A stretch of DNA of 5,314 bases. It comes from an uncultured Actinomycetes bacterium. Lineage in GTDB: Bacteria; Actinomycetota; CALGFH01. The notes beneath the pieces are model-generated. The model ran no database searches. It was not told the origin of the DNA and saw only the letters and a list, made by a program, of their open reading frames with translations. Positions 1 through 5,314 of the stretch are shown one piece after another (the stretch's first letter is position 1; each line of letters starts with the position of its first letter). Position numbers and translations under genes: made by a program. Where the stretch lies: the NCBI GenBank assembly GCA_937881255.1, contig CALGFH010000399.1:1-5314 (forward strand). The letters run 5' to 3'.

Positions 1-446
1 GCTGGTCGGGCGCGATCAACGCCGCGGTCGACCAGAAGGTCAAGGACGCCGCCTACGACTTCCTCTCCTACATGAGCGCGCCGGCCCAGTCCAACGTCGA
101 CGTGACCCTCGGCAAGACCGGCTTCAACCCATACCGGACCTCGCAGTTCGAGGACACCGACCTGTGGGTGAAGGCCGGGATGAGCAAGGAGGCGGCCGAG
201 AACTACCTTGGCGCCATCCGCAGCAGCCTGCAGAGCCCGAACATGATCCTCGACCTGCGGATCCCCAAGTCCGCCCAGTACCAGGGCGTGGTGCTCGACA
301 CGGCGGTGGCGCAGTTCCTGGCCGGTGAGATCACCCGCGACCAGGCGATGCAGCAGATCGAGCAGGGCTGGGAAAAGATCACCAACGACGAGGGACGCGA
401 CGAGCAGAAGGCCGCCTACGCCGACAGCTTGAACATCCAGCGCTAG
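1..446 (+). CDS. ABC transporter extracellular sugar-binding protein, C-terminal part (5' end outside window)
   Basis: The frame is open from base 3 (147 codons visible) to a TAG at 444-446, so the start lies upstream of the window; the ATG at 72 is internal. The visible part looks like the C-terminal lobe of a family 1 extracellular solute-binding protein: an aromatic/alanine-rich helix ending in DFLSYMSAP, then TLGKTGFNPYR, a region ending in a polar helix, and a final GEITRDQAMQQIEQGWEKI, the usual place and style of the closing helices in sugar binders. Such proteins are secreted, usually lipid-anchored in Gram-positive bacteria, and deliver the sugar to the two permeases that follow here. 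The signal peptide and most ligand-contacting residues are not visible, so the substrate cannot be read from this fragment. The downstream fuconate dehydratase suggests L-fucose or a related compound (inference). Confidence 0.85.
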   Translation, partial: WSGAINAAVDQKVKDAAYDFLSYMSAPAQSNVDVTLGKTGFNPYRTSQFEDTDLWVKAGMSKEAAENYLGAIRSSLQSPNMILDLRIPKSAQYQGVVLDTAVAQFLAGEITRDQAMQQIEQGWEKITNDEGRDEQKAAYADSLNIQR

Positions 447-448
447 AA

Positions 449-533
449 CGCCGGACGAGGATGCCCGACGCGCCTGCGGAGGGTCGCCAGGAGGTGCAGC
501 GTTGGTGAATGCGACGTCGATACTCGTCCGGCG
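449..533 (+). repeat. Perfect 11-base inverted repeat spanning the binding-protein/permease gap
   Basis: CGCCGGACGAG at 449-459 is matched exactly by its reverse complement CTCGTCCGGCG at 523-533. The left arm begins 3 bases after the binding-protein stop codon. The 63 bases between the arms contain the strong Shine-Dalgarno sequence at 489-496 and the start of a mini-ORF. As RNA this would close a long stem-loop behind the binding-protein gene. Structures in this position in sugar transporter operons often protect the binding-protein mRNA, so that it is made in excess over the permeases. That role is inferred here. There is no T-run after the right arm, so it does not look like a simple intrinsic terminator. 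Confidence 0.5.
489..496 (+). promoter_or_regulatory. Strong Shine-Dalgarno sequence not aligned with the permease start
   Basis: AGGAGGTG is a near-perfect ribosome binding site. It lies 8 bases before a GTG at 505, but 46 bases before the permease ATG at 543, too far to serve it directly. GCGCCT at 470-475 could pair with AGGTGC at 492-497 (one G-U pair) and partly cover it; this stem is short and may be chance. Confidence 0.6.
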
Positions 534-546
534 GTCTAAACCATGA
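505..546 (+). other. Possible 13-codon leader ORF coupled to the first permease
   Basis: GTG at 505 opens a 13-codon frame (MNATSILVRRSKP) closed by TGA at 544-546. This stop overlaps the permease ATG at 543-545 as ATGA, the classic layout for translational coupling. The start has an excellent ribosome binding site 8 bases upstream, while the permease itself has none close by. Codons 7 to 10 cover the right arm of the 11-base inverted repeat, so ribosomes on the leader would open that stem. The frame uses several codons rare in this DNA (ATA, AAA, TCT, CCA). That could mean slow translation, or that the frame is not really selected as coding. An alternative is that the permease once started here: GTGAATGC at 505 and ATGAATGC at 543 are near copies, 38 bases apart and out of frame with each other. 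Confidence 0.35.
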
Positions 547-1703
547 ATGCCGCCAGGGTGAGCCGGGGCCGCGTGGCCGGCCCGGCCATCGAGGACCAGA
601 CTCGGAGACGGTCGCGGGCCTCGCTGGGGGCGAGCTTCGCGGTGCGGGCCGCGTTCATCTGGCCGGCGCTGCTGGCGATCCTGTTCGTCTCGATCTTCCC
701 GCTGGTCGTCTCGCTGTACATCAGCCTGTCGCGCCTGAAGCTGGTGCGGGGTGGCTTCGAGTTCCGGTTCATCGGCCTCGACAACTTCCGTGAACTCTAT
801 TTCGGCGGTGAGCAGCGTCACTTCCTCGGGGTGACCCGGCCGCCGACGCCGCTGGGCTGGCTGGTACTCGGCGCCGGCCTGGGACTGCTGGGCTGGGGGC
901 TCTACCGCGCCTGGCGCGCCGGCGCCTCGCCGACGGGGATGGTCCTCCGCGTCCTCGGCGTCCTGCTCGCGGCGGGTGCCATGTGGCTGCTGGTCCAGAC
1001 GGTGCTGGCCGACGGCGGGCGGCCGGGGACCGCGGCCGTGACGGTGATCTACGTGCTGGTCGGGATCACGGCGCAGTTCCTGCTCGGGTTGGGGCTCGCC
1101 TACCTGCTCACCCAGAGGCTCCCCGGCCAGCGGTTCTTCCGGGTGGTGTTCCTGCTGCCGATGATGATCACCCCGGTGGGCGTCGCCTACATGTTCCGGA
1201 TGCTGACCGACACCGGCAAGGGGCCCCTGCAGCCGCTGTGGGCGGCGGTCGGGCTCACCGACTACTCCTGGGTCAACGACCCCTGGGGGGCGCGTGTCGC
1301 GGTGATGGTCGGCGACATCTGGCAGTGGACGCCGTTCATGTTCATCGTCCTGCTGGCCGCGCTGGAGGGCCAGGACCAGGACACCGTCGAGGCCGGGTTG
1401 GTCGACGGCGCCAGCCGCTGGCAGATCTTCCGGCACATTTCGCTGCCGGCGATCCTGCCGGTGTGCACGACGGTTGTCCTCATCCGCCTCATCGAGGCCT
1501 TCAAGATCATCGACCTGCCCAACATCCTCACCAACGGCGGCCCCGGGACCGCCACCGAGTCCCTCAGCCTGCATGCCTACATCCGCTGGCGGACGCTGGA
1601 CCTCGGCCAGTCGGCCGCGGTCGCCTACTCCCTGCTGTTCATCGTCACCGTGGCCGCGGTGGCCTACGTGAACCTGGTGCGGCGGCGGGTCGCGGAGCCA
1701 TGA
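543..1703 (+). CDS. ABC sugar transporter permease, MalF-type position, with extra membrane segment
   Basis: Inner-membrane subunit of a sugar importer (binding-protein-dependent transport, CUT1-type), 386 residues. An in-frame TAA at 537-539 makes ATG 543 the first possible ATG; it has no good ribosome site of its own and probably relies on coupling to the mini-ORF ending at 546. After a basic N-terminus, a first membrane helix spans about 34-59, followed by GLDNFREL, typical of the family. The ABC-contacting EAA loop is clear at about 283-302 (EAGLVDGASRWQIFRHISLP), followed by NILTNGGPGTATESLS and a last helix near 357-378. Usual relatives have about 290-310 residues. The excess lies between the first helix and the conserved core: residues about 85-160 contain two additional hydrophobic stretches (about 103-120 and 134-154). 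Four bases separate it from the next permease. Confidence 0.93.
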   Translation: MNAARVSRGRVAGPAIEDQTRRRSRASLGASFAVRAAFIWPALLAILFVSIFPLVVSLYISLSRLKLVRGGFEFRFIGLDNFRELYFGGEQRHFLGVTRPPTPLGWLVLGAGLGLLGWGLYRAWRAGASPTGMVLRVLGVLLAAGAMWLLVQTVLADGGRPGTAAVTVIYVLVGITAQFLLGLGLAYLLTQRLPGQRFFRVVFLLPMMITPVGVAYMFRMLTDTGKGPLQPLWAAVGLTDYSWVNDPWGARVAVMVGDIWQWTPFMFIVLLAALEGQDQDTVEAGLVDGASRWQIFRHISLPAILPVCTTVVLIRLIEAFKIIDLPNILTNGGPGTATESLSLHAYIRWRTLDLGQSAAVAYSLLFIVTVAAVAYVNLVRRRVAEP

Positions 1704-1707
1704 GCCG

Positions 1708-2730
1708 ATGAACCCGCTGCGACGCCGCTCGGTCAAGGACCTGCCACCGGCCGGGAAGCTGGCGGCGTACCTGGTCCTGGGCGGCTGGGCCCTTGTCGTG
1801 CTGTTCCCGCTGTACTGGCTGGTGGTCACCTCGTTCAAGCTGCCGATCCACGTCAACAGCGGGCCGGTTTATCTTCCCTTCGTCGACTTCGAGCCGTCCC
1901 TGGACGCCTGGCGCTACATCCTCGTGGATCTGCGGAGCGACACCTTGCGGCCGTACGTCAACACCGTGGTGGTCTCGCTCAGCAGCTCGGCGCTGGCCCT
2001 GCTGCTCGGATCGGCCGCCGCCTACGCGCTCATCCGCTTCCCGTACGCGCCACGCGTCGGGGTGATCGCGCTGTTCGCCGGCTGCGTGCTGCTGGCCGCC
2101 GTGGCCGCCGGGCTGGGTGTGCCGCCGGCCGTCGCCGTGGTCGTCGCCGGGGCCTGCTTCGCGCTCCTGGCGGCCACCGTCGGCCGCCGCTTCACCCGGG
2201 CGCTGTCCAACCGGGACCTCGCCTTCTGGGTCATCTCCCAGCGCATCCTGCCCCCGGTCGCGGTGGTGATCCCGATCTACGTGCTCTTCCAGCAGCTCCG
2301 GCTCCTGGACACACGGACCGCGCTGATCCTCACCTACGCCGCTACCAACCTGCCGATCGTCGTCTGGCTGATGCGGGACTACTTCGACAAGCTGCCCTGG
2401 GAGCTGGAGGAGGCCGCGGTGGTCGACGGCGCGTCCGCGTTCCGGGTGTTCCGCTCGATCACCCTGCCGCTGTCGGTGCCCGGGCTGGTCGCCACCTTCC
2501 TGATCGTGCTCGTGTTCGCCTGGAACGAGTACCTGCTGGCCCTGTTCCTGTCCAGCGCGGACGCCCAGACCATGCCGCTCACGGTGGCCGCCCAGAACGC
2601 CACCCGGGGACCGCAGTGGTGGTACATGTCGGTGCTGATCCAGATCATGATCCTGCCCGTCATCGCCCTGGCGATCGCGCTGGAGCGGGTCGTCTCGCGC
2701 GGGCTCCTCGTCGGGGCGGTCAAGGGTTGA
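1708..2730 (+). CDS. ABC sugar transporter permease, MalG-type position, with extra membrane segment
   Basis: Second membrane subunit of the importer, 340 residues. ATG 1708 has GGAG at 1694-1697, 10 bases upstream, and follows the previous stop by 4 bases, so the pair is surely co-translated. The first helix spans about 20-42 and ends in LYWLVVTSFK, typical of MalG-like permeases. The pair NTVVVSLSSSALALLLGSAA and AYALIRF follows, then later IPIYVLFQQLRLLDT, the EAA loop at about 234-254 (EEAAVVDGASAFRVFRSITLP), AWNEYLLALFL and the C-terminal RGLLVGAVKG. Usual length is about 270-300 residues. The extra length is residues about 117-160, two hydrophobic stretches placed after AYALIRF and before the core resumes near residue 170. 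I recall that some sugar permeases of other bacteria, including rhizobia, share this longer layout, but I cannot verify it here. The partner ATPase is not encoded in the window. Confidence 0.94.
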   Translation: MNPLRRRSVKDLPPAGKLAAYLVLGGWALVVLFPLYWLVVTSFKLPIHVNSGPVYLPFVDFEPSLDAWRYILVDLRSDTLRPYVNTVVVSLSSSALALLLGSAAAYALIRFPYAPRVGVIALFAGCVLLAAVAAGLGVPPAVAVVVAGACFALLAATVGRRFTRALSNRDLAFWVISQRILPPVAVVIPIYVLFQQLRLLDTRTALILTYAATNLPIVVWLMRDYFDKLPWELEEAAVVDGASAFRVFRSITLPLSVPGLVATFLIVLVFAWNEYLLALFLSSADAQTMPLTVAAQNATRGPQWWYMSVLIQIMILPVIALAIALERVVSRGLLVGAVKG

Positions 2731-2738
2731 GGGGCCGG

Positions 2739-4052
2739 GTGCCTACCGTGCCCGGGGTCGAGATCACCGGCTTCGACACCGTCGACGTGCGCTTCCCCAC
2801 CTCCCGGTACCTCGACGGCTCCGATGCCATGAACCCCGACCCCGACTACTCGGCCGCCTACGTGATCCTGCGCACCAGCGAACCCGGCCTGGAGGGCCAC
2901 GGCTTCTGCTTCACCATCGGCCGCGGCACCGAGCTGTGCGTGCAGGCCATCGGTGCCCTGGCCCCCGCGGTCGTCGGCGCCAAGACCGAGGAGCTGTTCG
3001 CCGACATGGGCGGCCTGTGGCGCCGGCTGGTCGGCGACAGCCAGCTGCGCTGGCTGGGACCGGAGAAGGGCGTGGTCCACATGGCCACGGCCGCGGTGGT
3101 CAACGCCGTCTGGGACCTGTACGCCAAGGCCCGGGGCAAGCCGCTGTGGAAGCTGCTGGTCGAGCTCCCGCCGGAGGAGATCGTCGACCTGGTCGACTTC
3201 CGCTACCTGACCGACGCGATCACCCCGGACGAGGCGCTGGCGCTGCTGCGGGAGCGGGCGGCGACCAGGCCGGAGCGGGAGGCGTTGCTGGCCGCCGAGG
3301 GCTACCCGGCCTACACCACCTCGGCCGGCTGGCTCGGCTACGACGACGAGAAGCTGCGGCGGCGCTGCCGCGAGGCCATCGACGCCGGCTTCAGCCATCT
3401 CAAGCTCAAAGTCGGCGGCACCCTCGAGGACGACCTGCGCCGCCTGGCCATCGCCCGCGAGGCCATCGGCCCCGACCGGGGGCTCATGCTGGACGCCAAC
3501 CAGGTCTGGGGCGTGCCCGAGGCGATCAGCTGGATGGGGGAGCTGGCCCGCTTCCGGCCCTGGTGGATCGAGGAGCCGACCAGCCCCGACGACGTCCTCG
3601 GCCACGCCGCCATCGCCCGCGCGATCGCCCCGGTCCGGGTGGTGACCGGCGAGCACGTGCAGAACCGGGTGATGTTCAAGCAGCTCCTGCAGGCCGGCGC
3701 CGTCGCCGCCTGCCAGGTGGACGCCTGCCGGCTCGCCGGGGTCAACGAGGTGGTGGCGGTGCTGCTGCTGGCGGCGAAGTTCGGGGTGCCGGTGTGCCCC
3801 CACGCCGGCGGGGTCGGCCTGTGCGAGCTAGTCGTGCACCTGTCGGCGTTCGACTTCGTGGCCGTGAGCGGCTCGCTCGACGAGCGGATGATCGAGTACG
3901 TCGACCACCTGCACGAGCACTTCACCGAGCCGGTGCTGGTGACCGCCGGCCGCTACCGCCTCCCGCGGGCTCCCGGCTATGCCGCCATGACCGCGGCCGC
4001 GCTTGCCCAGTACCGGTTCCCGGACGGGCCCGCCTGGACCGCATCCAGATAG
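2739..4052 (+). CDS. fucD: L-fuconate dehydratase (enolase superfamily)
   Basis: Predicted to remove water from L-fuconate, giving 2-keto-3-deoxy-L-fuconate, in the non-phosphorylating L-fucose pathway; cytoplasmic and Mg2+-dependent. The 437 residues match the family length (about 435-445). Family hallmarks are RFPTS (18-22), DPDYSAAY (34-41), QLRWLGPEKGVVH (102-114) and GYPAYTTSAGWLGY (188-201). The catalytic set is complete: KLK at 222-224, metal ligands D252, E278 and E305, the D328/H355 pair, and E386. These sit at a constant +4 offset from the residues I recall for the Xanthomonas enzyme, which argues strongly for this function rather than another acid-sugar dehydratase. Human ENOSF1 is a homologue. 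The start is a GTG; I chose 2739 because GAGG at 2729-2732 lies 6 bases upstream, but GTG 2748, three codons later, is possible. It begins 8 bases after the permease stop, so it is in the same operon. Confidence 0.92.
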   Translation: MPTVPGVEITGFDTVDVRFPTSRYLDGSDAMNPDPDYSAAYVILRTSEPGLEGHGFCFTIGRGTELCVQAIGALAPAVVGAKTEELFADMGGLWRRLVGDSQLRWLGPEKGVVHMATAAVVNAVWDLYAKARGKPLWKLLVELPPEEIVDLVDFRYLTDAITPDEALALLRERAATRPEREALLAAEGYPAYTTSAGWLGYDDEKLRRRCREAIDAGFSHLKLKVGGTLEDDLRRLAIAREAIGPDRGLMLDANQVWGVPEAISWMGELARFRPWWIEEPTSPDDVLGHAAIARAIAPVRVVTGEHVQNRVMFKQLLQAGAVAACQVDACRLAGVNEVVAVLLLAAKFGVPVCPHAGGVGLCELVVHLSAFDFVAVSGSLDERMIEYVDHLHEHFTEPVLVTAGRYRLPRAPGYAAMTAAALAQYRFPDGPAWTASR

Positions 4053-4078
4053 CGCGCCGCCGGATGCCGGACCGTCGG

Positions 4079-4783
4079 CTAGGCGCCGCCGCCGTCGGGC
4101 TCGCCGGCCACCAGCTGCCGCAGCCAGCTCTCGGTCGTAACCACGTGCTGCACGGCCAGCGCGTGGGCGAGGTTGGGGTCGCCGGCGGCCAGGGCGGCGT
4201 AGATCGCCTCGTGCTGGTCGATGGTGCTCTGGAGGGCGTCGGCGCCGGTCATCGCCCGCAGCACCCGCACCCGCATGGTCCGGCTGGACAGCCCGGCCAG
4301 CAGCGACGCCAGCGTGCCGTTGCCCGCCGCGTCGGCCACGCCGGCGTGGAAGGTGGCGTCCTGGGCCACGAACTCCTCGTCGTCGCCGGCCTCGCGCATG
4401 CGCCCGATCGTCGCCCGCAGCGCCCCCAGGCCGGCGGCGTCGATGCGGCTGGCCGCCAGCGCGGTCGCCGCCGGCTCCAGGTAGCGCCGCACCTCCAGCA
4501 CCTCCAGGACCCCGTCGTCGCGCATCAACTCCACCGCGGCCCCGACGCCCTCCAGCAGCAGCTCGGGAGTGAGGCTGGTGACGTAGGTGCCGTCGCCACG
4601 GCGCACGTCGAGCACCCGCGCGGTCACAAGGGCCCGCACCGCCTCCCTGGCCGTGTTGCGCGACAGGCCGAGCTGGGCGGCCAGCTCATGCTCGGGCGGC
4701 AGCCGCGACCCAGGCGCAAGCTCCCCAGAGGTGATCAGATCCCGGATCCTGGCGATGGCCGTCTCCGTACGCGGCGCGGCCAA
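4079..4783 (-). CDS. GntR-family transcriptional regulator, FadR subfamily (FCD ligand domain)
   Basis: 234-residue DNA-binding regulator. The N-terminal winged helix-turn-helix (about 8-70) has the GntR signature: LAPGSRLPPEHELAAQLGLS, then RNTAREAVRALVTARVLDVRRGDGTYV in two overlapping stretches. The C-terminal all-helical FCD domain (about 90-225) keeps the expected metal/ligand residues D142, H146, H191 and H213, so it should bind a small carboxylate through a metal ion. Relatives control uptake and breakdown of sugar acids and other carboxylates. Given its neighbours, L-fuconate or a later pathway acid is a plausible effector (inference). The start is TTG: an in-frame stop lies just upstream (4793-4795, - strand) and GAGGAGGG (4787-4794) precedes it by 3 bases. 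It is convergent with the dehydratase, 26 bases apart, with no clear terminator between them. It may also repress its own promoter. Confidence 0.93.
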   Translation of the reverse strand: MAAPRTETAIARIRDLITSGELAPGSRLPPEHELAAQLGLSRNTAREAVRALVTARVLDVRRGDGTYVTSLTPELLLEGVGAAVELMRDDGVLEVLEVRRYLEPAATALAASRIDAAGLGALRATIGRMREAGDDEEFVAQDATFHAGVADAAGNGTLASLLAGLSSRTMRVRVLRAMTGADALQSTIDQHEAIYAALAAGDPNLAHALAVQHVVTTESWLRQLVAGEPDGGGA

Positions 4784-4823
4784 CGGCCCTCCTCACGATC
4801 CGGTCGACACAGACATCCGACGT

Positions 4824-4852
4824 TTGGTACCACGCCCGGCTGGAGGCGTCAA
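4824..4852 (-). promoter_or_regulatory. Probable sigma70-type promoter of the GntR regulator
   Basis: Read on the - strand, TTGACG (4852-4847) is a good -35 element. After a 17-base spacer comes TACCAA (4829-4824), a weak -10. Transcription would begin near 4817, giving a 5' leader of about 35 bases to the TTG start. The -35 is convincing; the -10 matches poorly, which is common in high-G+C actinobacteria. Confidence 0.4.
4825..4832. promoter_or_regulatory. Possible GntR operator, palindrome TGGTACCA
   Basis: TGGTACCA is an 8-base perfect palindrome that overlaps the -10 of the regulator's probable promoter. FadR-subfamily operators typically carry GGT and ACC half-sites, often with a short spacer (for example TTGGTATACCAA in hexuronate regulators). 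This site has the half-sites abutting, so it is an imperfect fit. Its position would suit autorepression. The operon's own operator lies upstream of the window, so the two cannot be compared here. Confidence 0.35.
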
Positions 4853-5106
4853 CACGTCCCGCACAGCTCGATGCCGCCCTGGCGCGGCGAAGGCCGGCAT
4901 GCTCGGTCTGCTGCTGGAGAATCCGCGCCAGCGCCCCTTGTGGGGCGGGTTTGGCTGGCGTGTTCGGCAGGCGGCCAGCCCGGCAAAGGAGAAGGGTGAC
5001 CCTGGCCGCCGCCGGCCATCCGGCCGGCTGACCTGTTCGAGGGCGGGCGCGTGCCGCCGCCAACCTGAGCCCGCGCCCACCCCCACCACCCGCAGGAAAG
5101 AGTCCC
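4853..5106. other. G+C-rich, hairpin-rich intergenic region between divergent genes
   Basis: I see no convincing full-length gene here. Open frames on both strands are long only because stops are rare in this G+C-rich DNA. Four inverted repeats stand in a row: CGCCCC/GGGGCG (4932-4947, loop TTGT), GGCTGGC/GCCAGCC (4953-4980), GCCGGCC/GGCCGGC (5011-5028, 4-base loop) and GGGCGCG/CGCGCCC (5045-5078). None has a T-run, so classical terminators are unlikely. A promoter for the + strand gene at 5107 is not recognisable; the stretch has no TA step that could form a usual -10. No tRNA or attachment site was seen. Confidence 0.5.
4996..5031 (+). other. Possible 11-codon leader ORF with internal hairpin
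   Basis: AAAGGAG at 4985-4991 is a good ribosome binding site, 4 bases before a GTG at 4996 that opens an 11-codon frame (MTLAAAGHPAG) ending in TGA at 5029-5031. The 7-base-pair GCCGGCC/GGCCGGC hairpin (5011-5028) lies inside it and ends just before the stop. The frame is the same as that of the gene starting at 5107, 75 bases on. It could be a regulatory leader or a chance match. Confidence 0.2.
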
Positions 5107-5314
5107 ATGGGCAGTAGTCCAAACCCTAGCCCAGCCCACCCCACCCGGGAGCTGGAAGCCGCCCACGGCCACCAAGCGCGTGAGCAGCGCATCACCGGCG
5201 CTCAGGGCACTACCCGAGGCCCCGAGCAGGCCTTCGACCGACTCAACCCCGAGTTCGGCGTCCCCGCCGACCCCCACAACCCCTACGGACGACAAGCCAT
5301 GCAGGACCGAGAGG
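5107..5314 (+). CDS. Hypothetical protein, N-terminal part (3' end outside window)
   Basis: ATG 5107 is preceded by AGGAAAGAG (5094-5102), with the AGGA core 9 bases away, and the frame stays open for 69 codons to the right edge. I do not recognise the protein. The visible part is hydrophilic, rich in Pro, Gln, Arg and His (MGSSPNPSPAHPTRELEAAH, later FDRLNPEFGVPADPHNPYGR), with no signal peptide or membrane segment, and may be partly disordered. Sixteen of 69 codons end in A or T, including four CGA, more than in the operon genes. This could mean a different origin or low expression. It is divergent from the GntR gene, and nothing seen ties it to sugar metabolism. That it is a real gene rests mainly on the ribosome site and the open frame. 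Confidence 0.55.
   Translation, partial: MGSSPNPSPAHPTRELEAAHGHQAREQRITGAQGTTRGPEQAFDRLNPEFGVPADPHNPYGRQAMQDRE

Noticed and set aside
2616..2738. A longer N-terminus for the dehydratase, starting inside the second permease
   Set aside because: The added residues are a frame-shifted reading of the permease end, and family members begin close to the GTG at 2739.
2379..3803. A 474-codon open frame on the - strand
   Set aside because: It lies antisense to the second permease and the dehydratase, with low-complexity composition (Gly, Ala, Gln, His), and matches no family.
4053..4078. Possible bidirectional terminator between the dehydratase and the regulator (CCGG-ATG-CCGG)
   Set aside because: The core stem is only 4 base pairs with a 3-base loop and there is no T-run on either strand.
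2936..4999. A 687-codon open frame on the + strand across the dehydratase and the antisense of the regulator
   Set aside because: It is rich in Arg, Gly, Ala and Pro, has no recognisable domain, and is explained by rare stop codons in high-G+C DNA on top of two well-supported genes.
4899..5117. A 72-codon + strand frame starting at ATG 4899
   Set aside because: There is no ribosome site before it, the product is Arg/Pro-rich and unrecognised, and it overlaps the better supported start at 5107.
4849..5295. Open frames on the - strand across the right-hand intergenic region
   Set aside because: They compete with the + strand gene at 5107, which has a good ribosome site, and their starts lack one. 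Their products are low-complexity and unrecognised.

Overview
The window is about 70% G+C. Its genes end almost every codon in G or C, use GTG and TTG starts, and are packed tightly. Together with the protein families seen, this points to an actinobacterium (Actinomycetota); I cannot place it more finely.

Layout. From the left edge to about 4050, four genes on the + strand form what looks like one operon that began upstream of the window. They are the C-terminal part of an ABC sugar-binding lipoprotein-type protein (1-446), two inner-membrane permeases of the binding-protein-dependent sugar family (543-1703 and 1708-2730), and an enolase-superfamily enzyme that I recognise as L-fuconate dehydratase (2739-4052). 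A FadR-type GntR regulator (4079-4783, - strand) converges on the operon, with 26 bases between the two stop codons. Upstream of the regulator lie its likely promoter, a possible operator, a G+C-rich stretch with several hairpins, and a new + strand gene of unknown function (5107 onward) that runs off the right edge.

How it fits together. The enzyme carries the full catalytic set of L-fuconate dehydratase, a step in the non-phosphorylating oxidation of L-fucose. The simplest reading is that the transporter imports L-fucose, a related 6-deoxysugar or its acid, or a fucosylated sugar, that the dehydratase helps break it down, and that the GntR protein senses a pathway acid. No ATP-binding subunit is encoded in the window. 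It may lie elsewhere or be a shared ATPase, as is common in actinobacteria.

Points worth a second look: (1) the gap before the first permease holds a perfect 11-base inverted repeat and a strong Shine-Dalgarno sequence that serves a 13-codon mini-ORF rather than the permease, with the mini-ORF stop overlapping the permease ATG; (2) both permeases are longer than usual and each seems to carry an extra two-helix segment, at different places; (3) a TGGTACCA palindrome overlaps the -10 region of the regulator's probable promoter; (4) the DNA before the last gene is rich in hairpins and has a second short mini-ORF. I see no RNA gene, CRISPR array or insertion sequence. Nothing here amounts to a clearly new system.
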